From assembly GCA_032622095.1 (NCBI GenBank), contig CP136064.1, positions 259,573,863-259,637,862 of the forward strand: a stretch of 64,000 nucleotides of DNA. Direction: 5' to 3'. A model generated the notes under the pieces. It was not told the origin of the DNA, ran no database searches, and saw only the letters and a list, made by a program, of their open reading frames with translations. This document shows positions 50,201-62,200 of the stretch, piece by piece (positions within the stretch are counted from its first letter, which is position 1; each line of letters starts with the position of its first letter). The DNA comes from Siphonodentalium dalli. Lineage: Eukaryota > Mollusca > Scaphopoda > Gadilida > Siphonodentaliidae. The translations under genes were made by a program, and so were the position numbers.

Positions 50201-53200
50201 AAAAAGTATGCATTGTGTGGGAACTTGAAAGATAATCCAAAACTGGAGCGATCCATAGCGCTGTTTAATGGATTGTCACAATGGGTTCAATGTATGGTGC
50301 TCAGTAAAACCACGCCGGAACAGAGGTCAGACATCATCGTCAAGTTCATCAATGTATCTAAGGTGAGGCCACTGTCTGCTAATTTTCCCCTGGAAAAAAT
50401 TTCAGAGGAATCATCTGTGTCAAGCCTTGAAATCGTTTGTCTTGTCATTTGCAGAATGTAGCCACCAGAGCGTGAATTTATTGATTCTACCCTGCACAGT
50501 GGGCTACCACCACTAAACTCACCCTCTCATTCTGCTTAGGCCTCATCTTCTGGGAAGTATTTATCTATAGTAGCAAATTAACTTTGTTTTAGTTACTTTT
50601 TCCCTTCAATTCATTTTCTATATCCCCTAATTTGCAGCAGATAAAATGCATAATCGAGGTGACTAATGGGTGAACATCACCAACTTCAACTTAGGAACTT
50701 CAATCTGATCCTAGGTCTCCCATAGCAATTGAGGTTCCCAGAGGGTGAATTTGGTTATGCTAGCCCGCTGTGTGGGGTATCGTAAAAAAATCACCCTCTG
50801 CAAATGATAAACAAACTATTCAAGGCTTGATCAGTGTCCCAGATTGATTCCGGATAATATCTTCAGCAATAAATAATGGATTGTCTTCAAATTTTATATG
50901 TGTATTACCCACAGGTCAAGTTTAAATATGGTTGCAGTTTGTCAATTTCTATCAGAATTATGGCCCTTGTAGACTTATAATTTGCTGATTATTTTGGTTT
51001 ACAGATCACATGAAAATACAGGTCAAGTTCAAATTTCAATTTTGTTCACCCATTTTTAGCTCAACTTGACTAAGTCAAATTTAAGATATTTAGTCATTCA
51101 CTGTATACTGATAAATCCGATCGATGATCATACAGTGACTCCCTGTATACATATATACCCCCTAATGACAATACACCAACAGCAAAGATGCACATACATA
51201 CCATATACACCTATGATCACAATGACACATCATATATACCAACACGCTCGCCAATGACCATCCATCTATACATGTATGCATATACACTTCAACAATCATG
51301 ACCATACAGCCGTTCCATGTACACCAATAGTTTATTATACCCATAAGCATACAACCACTCCTTATTTATCCATACACCCCACCCATTTTCATACAACCAA
51401 CACATGTATACATATACACCCATCCATGACAATAAAGCCACCCAGTGTACACCTGCACATTCCACACATGATCATAAAGTCACTCCATATTGTTGTTGTC
51501 CGTCCATCCATCAAAAATGTTCATTATCACACCCTACATGTCATCCTATCATCACCAAAATTAATATGGATCTTCAAGGTGACCTCTTAATTGTAGCCTC
51601 CAATTTTTACCAAAATTCATTAAAAATCATGGCTGCCTGCAGCTATATTGGATTTCAAATTTGGATCTATTGGCACACTCTGCAGCCCGCATTTATTGCA
51701 GAATTGTTTTGAAAATTTACAGGCATGTTTAGGATCACCTCTAGATGAGAGCTATTGAATTTGAATGAATATCTATTAAAACATGGCCACCAGCAGCCAT
51801 CTTGGATTTTACTTTTTGTCTGACTAAATCCTTCGGCACACCCAACAGACGACATCTCTTATCCGATTGTCACCAGACTTCATATGGATATTCGGAGTGA
51901 CCACTAGATTGGAGCTATCAAACTTTTCTGAAATTTGTTGAAAATCACAAGCGGCCATCTTTGATTTTACTCTTTGCATGACTAAATCCTTCGGCACACT
52001 CTATAGGTCTCATTTCTCATACTGAATCCCAAACTTTGTATATCTCTTCACGTTGACATCTACATTACTTAGACATTTCAAGTTTCCGCTTTCCTAATTG
52101 CTCCATTGACTAACACATGAAATTATCCCCTCTCCAAGTTGAGCCACAGTGTTATTGACACCTTCATTTGGAAGATGTTTGAGGATAATTTGAATATTGA
52201 ATTGATGAGATACAGTTTGAGAATCCCACATATAATATGTTCTCTTGTTGTTTCAGAGACTGAGAAGCTTACAGAATTTTAATACTTTGATGGCCGTCGT
52301 GGGAGGCTTAACTCATAGCGCTCTGGCTCGATTGTATAAAACCAACGCTTGTATCCCGGTGGACTTCCAAAAAGTATGTATCTAGCAATTTACAAGCAGA
52401 TTACTACAAGTGACTACCTCCACCTCCATGAGTTAAGAAATGTGAATGAAACTTTTAAAAAATTGTAGTTATCACCTTGTTACGAAAATATTTTTGGTTC
52501 CCAGTCAGTAATTTGGACCAAAAAAAAATAAGAAATTTACTAAATTTTCGTTTAATTTCAGAAGAGTAATTTGTCTAAAAATTTCTAGTATAATCATCAG
52601 TTGTTCATGCCAAACAATTATTAGCTCAACTTTACTTTGTAAAGTTTGAGCTTTTGCCATGGGTTGGTATCATTATGAAATTTGTCATGGCTGTTGAAAT
52701 TGACATGTAGATGGGAACGAGTCATTCGGCAAAAAAACATGACTGCCAGCAGCCATCTTGGATTTCAATGTTCAATTCATTAGAACGGGCTAAAGGCTGG
52801 AGTGTTCATCTTGATTATCATGAAAATTGTTGTGGATGTTAATATTGACATGTCGTACCTTTGGTCGGATAATTATGAAATTTGTCATGGCTGTTGACGT
52901 TGACGTTTAGATGGGAATGAATCATTTTGGGGTCATTCGGCAAAAAACATGCCTGCCGGCATCTGATCATCACCAAACTTCATATGGATCATCGGGGTGA
53001 CCTCTAGATGGTAGCCATGACAGTTTCCTAATTTTGTTGAAAAACATGGCCACCAGTGGTCATCTTGGATTTGACTCTTTGTGTGACCATACAGGCCACC
53101 TCCCTCATCCAATCACCAAACTTCATATAACATTCAGGCTGACCTCTGGATAGGAGCCATCAATTTTTATGTTTACCCAACCATAGTATGGTAAACATAG

Positions 53201-56200
53201 TGTCATTGTCCGGATTGACCACTCGTCATTCGTCCGTCTGTCTGTCTGTCCGTAGACACTTTACGAGTAATGCGATAACTCAAACATTTTCTATCCGATC
53301 GGAACCAAATTTTGTATATGGGTTTCTCAGCACAAAATACAGATCGAGTTCGAATTTGGATTTGATCTGAGTTTTTGATACAGAGTTATGGCCCTTTTTT
53401 TACTTAGAATTCACGCATTCTGCCATAACTCAAACATTTTTTATCTGATTGGAACCAAATTTGGTATGTGAGTTTCACAGCCCAAAATACAGATCGAGTT
53501 CGAATATGGGTTTGATCTGATTTATTTTAAAGGAGTTATGACCCTTTTTCGAGAAAAAAATGGGGGAAAAGAATGATTTTTTTAGATTTTTTTTTAACTT
53601 TTATACATGTAATAATAATAATAAAAAAATGCCATTGATTCTTTCATTTGTTTTCATTTAGATATTGATGATTATGATACAAGTTGATAAAAAGGTTCCC
53701 AATGTGTCCCTTTAAATATTTAGTAATGAACCCATAAATTAATAGTGTTAAGGTGCCATTCCACCACCGAGCCGTTTTTGCATACAGCACAGATCCCCCA
53801 TTAATGTCAAGTAGCAGTTAAATAACAATTCCTCCTGATATCTGATAAAAAACACATGTGTAGTTCACAATATTGGAGTGTACTGCCACTGGTTAATAGA
53901 ATGTTATTTATTTGGTGATAGACTGTATCCCACAGACCAGTTAATTATGATGGACAATCTGTGAAAGATTTCCTGATAAAACAGTGCTTTTAAAAATTTG
54001 CTGGATGCTGCATTGCACAGCTGAATATATAACTCTACAGATGGTCTGAGGTCATTTTAAATGTTATTGCATTAATAGAGATACCAGCATCAATATAAAC
54101 AATGTCTGTGATTTGTTGACAGCTCTGCTATATAATTGATATTAATGGGTCAGCAGTGAGGTGTCTTTATTTTGATGCGTGTTGTTGGTAGAATTTGAGA
54201 TATTATCATTGTAAACTTAAATTGGACTCTCTTAACCCAAGTATTCCATGTCCAGGTCACCTTTTTCACATTTAACCCAAGGTTGTGGTGTTGCAGCATT
54301 ACAGATCCTGTACCAGTGCATTCTCTTATATAAATGCGAGTGACCCATAAATACCAATAATTTGTTTTATGTACATTTGTCTATAATAGTACATAACAGT
54401 ATACTCTATAATTCAACATCAAAACTCTCATTTATGATTCCGATCATAGTAATTTACTATCGCCAAGGGATGGGTTAACATCTGCCGATCATGATCGGCC
54501 TCTCGTTTCTGTAATTTGTAATAAAACATTGCCACTAGAATCCATCTTGGATTTCAAATTTGAATCTATCGGCACACCCTGCAGCCTGCATTGTTTAGAA
54601 TTTCATTAGAAAACATGGCCACCAGTGGCCATCTTGGATTTTATTTTCTATATGTCTCTTCATGTTGATATCTAGTATGCACAGACATTTCAATTTTCCG
54701 CATTTCCTAATCGCTCCATTAACTGTAACACATTAAATTATCCCTCTCCATGTACAGTGTGATTGACACTTTCATTGAAAGTTTTCATTAATTGTGAGTC
54801 CACATTGTGGTGTCATATGAGAATTATCTCGTAAACTTCATTGCGAAATTCTTCCATATGCTTAAATACATATTAATGATGATATTTATATGTTCGCCTG
54901 TTCACATATCCTTTCTTGGCTTTGATTTCAGGTTTTACAAGAATACACAGAACTGCTTTCCTCAGCAAATAATTTCAGTACTTACAGGAAAGTTTTCCAG
55001 CAGTGTACAGGCTTCAAGATTCCTATATTGTAAGTATTACAGCAGTGTACAGGCTTCAAGATTCCTATATTGTAAGTATTACAGCAGTGTACAGGCTTCA
55101 AGATTCCTATATTGTAAGTATTACAGCAGTGTACAGGCTTCAAGATTCCTATATTGTAAGTATTACAGCAGTGTACAGGCTTCAAGATTCCTATATTGTA
55201 AGTATTACAGCAGTGTACAGGCTTCAAGATTCCTATATTGTAAGTATTACAGCAGTGTACAGGCTTCAAGATTCCTATATTGTAAGTATTACAGCAGTGT
55301 ACAGGCTTCAAGATTCCTATATTGTAAGTGACTTCATATTTACATCATCTGTGATTTTACTGCTGATGCTGAATTACAAGCCAAATATCATTGAGGTATT
55401 CACATGGCACCCGTTACAGGTATTGTGACAAAAGCTTCAAATACAACAATACAGGGTGTCCACTAGGTGTTGGGGGAATGGTACCCCTATGGCTGCAGGG
55501 GGAAATCTCAGTCCGGAAAAACTGAAAATATCTACTAGTATTTAGGTACCGTAAACTTTGTGATAAAACATCAAGTTAAATTCGCGATACAATACGTATA
55601 CTGACAATTTTATTGTGCGCCACCAACAATGGTAGAGGAATTGTTAAAATTTGAAATTTATTTTGACATCTGACCACTACATTCATGTTATACCATGAAA
55701 TATTCCTGATCATTCTTCAGTGGCTAATATCTGGACCTCGTCTACATAATCATAAACGAAAACCAGTCAGAACAGTGTTAGTTGAGAATGTAATCGCGAT
55801 GTATGAAGACAGAATCAACCATGTGGCTTTTAGTGACGTCCACTCTGATAACTTTCAGAATATGGAAATAATAATTGTCAATGTGTGCAGCCCTGAAAAG
55901 CATTCGTTTCCTGCCAAATGGTTCTCTAGTGGTCAGCGTTAATGCATGGGCAAATAAAATTATCTTCGTTTATTACTCCCTGTTGGTTTTATTTAGTAGC
56001 AGATACACGCTTGTGTTGTAGACATTAATCTGTGGATCGGGTAGGAACATATTATGGAGGGGAAATTTGGGTGAGAAGAAGGGACCTTAAAAGTGACCTG
56101 CTGCGCCCATAGCGGAGACCCTGAATATAGTATTGTGCTGTAATTTGACATCGCATGGGATGTGTTTACTCGCCAGTTTCTATCATGTTCAAGTATTTTT

Positions 56201-59200
56201 GCAAAAACATTGTGTTCGCATCAAAATCTCTTCTTATTAAAAAGATTGAATATTAGCCTACATGGTGAATATTACCCTACATGGTTGAATATTACCCTAC
56301 ATGGTTGAATATTACCCTACATGGTTGATTGAATATTACCCTACATGGTTGATTGAATATTACCCTACATGGTTGAATATTACCCTACATGGTTGATTGA
56401 ATATTACCCTACATGGTTGAATATTACCCTACATGGTTGAATATTACCCTACATGGTTGATTGAATATTACCCTACATGGTTGAATATTACCCTACATGG
56501 TGAATATTACCCTACATGGTTGATTGAATATTACCCTACATGGTGAATATTACCCTACATGGTGAATATTACCCTACATGGTTGATTGAATATTACCCTA
56601 CATGGTTGATTGAATATTACCCTACATGGTTGATTGAATATTACCCTACATGGTTGATTGAATATTACCCTACATGGTTGATTGAATATTACCCTACATG
56701 GTTGGCACATGAATAATAAAACATGCAATCCATGAGGCTTAAAAATGACAGCACAGAAAAAGCTCCACTCGCAATGCTTGCATAACATGCAATGATATTA
56801 TACTTAACCCTTCCAAGACTGGAGCTTCCTGAAATTTTGCGAAAACCATGTGCCAATGCATTCTCTTATATATACGAGTTGCCATATTTAAGAGAATGCA
56901 TTGGCCTAACAAATTTTATATTATTTTTTATATTTGTTAAAGAATGTAAGGAAAGTGAAAAAAAAATTAAAAAAAATTGTTAAAGAATGTAATAAATAAT
57001 GATAAAAATGATTCAATTTGTTAAATAATGTAAGAAAAAATAATAAAAATTGATAAAGAATGTGAGAAAAAATGATTAAAAAAATGACAAAAATTGTTAA
57101 AGAATGTAAGAAAAATTGATAAAAAAGTTTGTTAGGCCAATGCATTCTCTTATATATGCCTTGCATATATAAGAGAATGCATTAGCCTGACAATATTTAT
57201 CTTGATCTTGTAAGCCAGTGCATTCTCTTATTTATGCGAGGCTCCCTATGGGAGACTTGGATATATAATAGAATGCACTGGCAACTGGCACAGGATCTTT
57301 AATGCTGCACCAGCACAGCTCCCGTCATGAAAGGGTTAAAAATATTTCATTGTAACTTGAGTTTTTGAAGCCTGAACACATTTAAACAGATGTTTTTTTT
57401 TATCATATTCATTAAAATTTAATTTATTCATTTCAGAGGAATTCATTTGAAAGATCTTGTGATAATGAACATTGCCTCTGAAGATCAAGTTGATGGTAAC
57501 CTAATAAACTTCCGAAAAATGGCGCAACTCTCCGGTGTTTTCGAGGAAATAATGAAACTACAGTTCAATGAAAGTATTCCAGTTCAAGCAAATAAAGACC
57601 TGATTAATACATTACGAGTAAGTAATATGCTCAATACAGCAAAACAGGTTATCAATCAAGACTGAGAATAAGGTGCCTCACATTTACAGAATGAGGTCCC
57701 CAGAGGGTGAATTTAGTGACGCTATCCCATATACCGGGCTAGTATCACTAAATTCACCCACTGGGGACCTCATTCTGCTTAGGCCCCATCTTCTCTGGAA
57801 AGTATTTTTATTATCAAATTAACAAGTGTTTTTGTTATTATAGAAACTTCTTCACAAAGATTCTTTTTCTTATTTAGTTTAGTTTCTCTATATTCCCGGG
57901 TATAACAGGTATTAACAATGAAATATATTCTCTGCACTGTTTTTTATTTCAATGTTATAAAATTCCCGTTCAGAACATCAAAAAGGTCCCAGGTTTTGAA
58001 CTGCTGGTGTATGATCTATAGGGGCGTAACCAGAATATAGATTCATGGCATTTTCTAATCCAATGAAACACTTAGGGTGAGATAATTTCTTTTTTTGTGT
58101 ACATATAAAAAAATGAATAATGTCACTTGGTTCAAGTAACTATGTATTAATAATATTCGAAGAAAACTGTCTCACCTTAGCCCATGTCTTGGAAACATGC
58201 AAAATAACTTGGGTTACCTCTTTTACATCTTTCATTAGACATTCGGTACACTGAAGACGACATCTATGAGTTATCTCTGCCTCTTTTACAGCTTTCATTA
58301 GACATTCGGTACACCGAGAACGACATCTATGAGTTATTTCTGCCTCTTTTACAGCTTTCATTAGACATTCGGTACACCGAGGACGACATCTATGAGTTAT
58401 TTCTGCCTCTTTTACAGCTTTCATTAGACATTCGGTACACTGAAGACGACATCTATGAGTTATCTTTGCCTCTTTTACAGCTTTCATTAGACATTCGGTA
58501 CACTGAAGACGACATCTATGAGTTATCTTTGCCTCTTTTACAGCTTTCATTAGACATTCGGTACACTGAAGACGACATCTATGAGTTATCTCTGCCTCTT
58601 TTACAGCTTTCGTTAGACATTCGGTACACTGAAGACGACATCTATGAGTTATCTCTGCCTCTTTTACAGCTTTCATTAGACATTCGGTACACCGAGGACG
58701 ACATCTATGAGTTATTTCTGCCTCTTTTACAGCTTTCATTAGACATTCGGTACACTGAAGACGACATCTATGAGTTATCTCTGCCTCTTTTACAGCTTTC
58801 ATTAGACATTCGGTACACTGAAGACGACATTTATGACTTATCTCTGCCTCTTTTACAGCTTTCGTTAGACATTCGGTACACCGATGATGACATATATGAG
58901 TTATCTCTGCCTCTTTTACAGCTTTCATTGGACATTCGGTACACCGAAGATGACATCTATGAGTTATCTCTGGGCAGAGAACCAAAAACCACAGCTATGG
59001 TGAGTATAAATTAACCATTAACCTTTTCATGACGGGAGCTGCGCTGGCGCAACATTAAGACCCTGTGCCAATGCATTCTCTTATATATGCGAGTCGACCA
59101 TATATAAGAGAATGCATTGTCCTAATAAATTTTTTTATCAATTTTTCTTTCATTCTTTAACAATTTCTGTCATTTTGTATAATTATTTCTTACATTCTTT

Positions 59201-62200
59201 ATCAATTTTTATAATTTTTTCTTACATTCTTTAACAATTTTTATCATTATTTCTTACATTCTTAAAAAAGTTTTATCATTTTATTCATTTTTTTCTTACG
59301 TTCTTTAACAATTATAAAAAATAATATAAAATTTGTTAGGCCAATGCATTCTCTTATATATGCGAGGCGACCTATGGTAGTGTTGCATATATAAGAGAAT
59401 TCATTGGCACAGGGTTTTCACAAATATTCAGGAACCTCTCGTCATGAAAGGGTTAACCATGAAGATTTTTCTTTAATCATGTTCATGATGGATTTATTAG
59501 GTATAGCAAATTTTTGTCTCTCAACTAAGATCAAGCTTTAAAAAAGGAAATATCATGTCTTTTCAGAAACTGCTTTTCTCTGTCTCAAAAAGTGTCGTCA
59601 CATAAGAAATGAACCAGAATGAACAGTGGTTTTATTGTCAATGTGGTATTTTGACCATGAGAAAAATTCAGCATACTTGAAGAACCCCGTTCCATGCTAT
59701 GTCATGATTGCATGATAGGCTGGACCTTTCAAAATTTCCAAACAGTAGGATTAATAACATAGGAGATATACGGTTATTATATGAGGGTGGACTTACTTTT
59801 TTTTTTAGGTATTTAATATCTACCTTCTAATAGGACAGTAAAAGGAGCCATTTTTAGAACAGGCGACCTGTGGAAATGTTTGGAAGAGAGATAACTCTAA
59901 CTTGTTAGCACCCTCCATCAATGCAAATGTCATTTAAAATCAAAGATTTTGCTCGGCTGCATCAGAATAAATCTATTTATTATGCATTTATTGACAAATA
60001 ATATGTACAATATTCGGTTTTATTCACAAAAATAGATATTTGTAGTCTTGAAGGGTTTTAAATAAAAATTATGTTATTGTAAATCTGGCCCGACAGAGAT
60101 ACACTATCTTTATAGATATTGACCTGAAATGAAGTTGGAATAAATATTGTTAATTATTGAACTTATTGGTGATATTGCAACCTTGAATGCTTTTATGAGG
60201 GAATTTATGAATGACAGACTATTTTATCTCACCATTCGTTACATCACTTCATTTTATTCCAGCCAACCACACCCACAAAACCAGTTGTGTTTGCTGATTG
60301 GCTAGCTGGAATTCGACCACCTGATCCAGACACAATAAACCAGCATGTCCATGATATGGTCGACGTGAGTAAATGGAGTATTCAAGAACCATGGCTTGAA
60401 ATAGTGTGTCTGTCATATGCAGAATGAGGTCCCCATGAGGGTGAATTTAGTGAAGCTACCCTGCAAAGTAGGCAAAATTCAACCTCTGGGGACCTCTGCT
60501 TCGGCCTCATCTGCTGGGAAGTATCTATAGTCTCAAATTAACATTGTTTTTAGTTACTTTTTTATATTTTATATGGGTGAACATCACAAACTTCAACTTG
60601 GGAACTTCAAATCTGATCCTAGGTCTCTCATAGCAGTTGAGGCCTCAGCAGATTAAAGTCCTCAGAGCGTGAATTTGGTGGGCTAGCGTCTCTAATTTCA
60701 CCCTCTGGGGACCTCATTATGCAATTTACAATCAAGGCTTGTCAAGAACATTTTATGTTATCTCTGGCAAAATCGGGGTACTCTTGAATTTTTTACCATT
60801 CTAGTTTTTGAATTATTTTTTACCAAGGTTCGATTTTTTTGTTTAGAAAAAAGGCAACCACCAAAGAAAACCGTCTTATTTCGGGGGATGTGTTGTCGGT
60901 GACCTTTTATTCTATTTTTTATTCAGAAATCGGTAAAGCCGGTAAATTTTTAGTGTCAATTTGTGTTTCAATGCCATAAATATTTTTATATCAGTCCGTT
61001 CTATTACTGCAGGCTGTTTTTAAGAACTATGACCATGATAGAGACGGCTTCATTTATATTAGCCATATGAGTCCATTCTATTACTGCAGGCTGTTTTTAA
61101 GAACTACGACCACGATAGAGACGGCTTCATTTCACACGAGGAGTTTGATCTGATCGCTGGAAACTTCCCATTTATTGACTCTTTCTGTGTCCTTGACACA
61201 AACCAGTAAGTATAATATCTTTATGTTTAATTGGACCACGAGCATTGCTCAGTTTCCACACATAGAATATAGTATGGAGAACTATTGCCATAATAGACAG
61301 GTTCAGCCGCATGTAAATGTAACTTGTAACATATGTGTTACTATGGTATTGCTATGAAGATGCACATGGTGGAAACAGTCACATGATTTCTTAGTGCCAA
61401 ACCTACACCTTTATAGATATCGGTCAATGTCTAAAGATGTAAGTAATGGTTGGGTGGATAAAATAAGATAAGTTTTATTGACAATCAGGTCACCTTCACA
61501 GGTAGAGTAATTTGGATAAACAACAAACAAACAAATAAACAGAACACATGAGAAAGTATTAAGTGATTGATGTTGATTGGTGAAATAAAGTGATACAACT
61601 TGCTTATTGTTCGTGTCCAGCTTAATGTTCAAGTCCAACAGTTATCTATATAGGATACGGCAATACAGCATTAACCCTTTGAGTGCCAGGGGCCGATATT
61701 ATCGGCCCTAAACCTACACAATAAGTCTGTTAAAGAATATAATAAAATATATTAAAATTGTAAAAAAAAAAATTAAAAAAAATTAAAATAAAAAAATTGT
61801 TAAGCCAATGCATTCTCTTATATATGCGAGGCGACCTATGGTCGACTCGCATATATAAGAGAATGCATTGGCACAGGGTATATGGGTTGATACAAAAATC
61901 GGACCTGGCACTCAAAGGGTTAATGGGCCTACATGGTACTATATCATAAGAGTTACATGAAAGATTGATATACCGGCTTCATATGCTGATGGTCACGGCC
62001 ATTTCCCAGCTGTTTTAAATTTTTCACACAGAAGTGAAATAAATGCTCTTTATTTCTACCATATCAGGAATATACTAACACAGAACGATCTTTTCTGTTC
62101 CATGTCGTGCATTTGGCTGTTGTAAAACAATGTGTTCAAGGTTGTATATTTTATAACTTCAATGCATGTTTCCAGTACATATAATGCGTAGTTCAAGGTA

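Noticed and set aside
51066-51855. His/Thr/Pro-rich frames near 51.1-51.6 kb
   Set aside because: Low-complexity ACATATACACC-type sequence. No conserved domain.
54807-55331. Repeat proteins on both strands over the 42-bp array
   Set aside because: The + frame differs from the RasGRP exon frame and both are produced by repetition of one 42-bp unit.
55685-55942. 85-codon + frame inside a RasGRP intron
   Set aside because: No family motif and no splice sites in phase with RasGRP neighbours.
58140-58985. 281-codon - strand open frame with repeated Cys pairs, resembling a zinc-finger protein
   Set aside because: It is the antisense of the 63-bp RasGRP exon-edge array. The open frame and Cys pattern follow from a period divisible by three.
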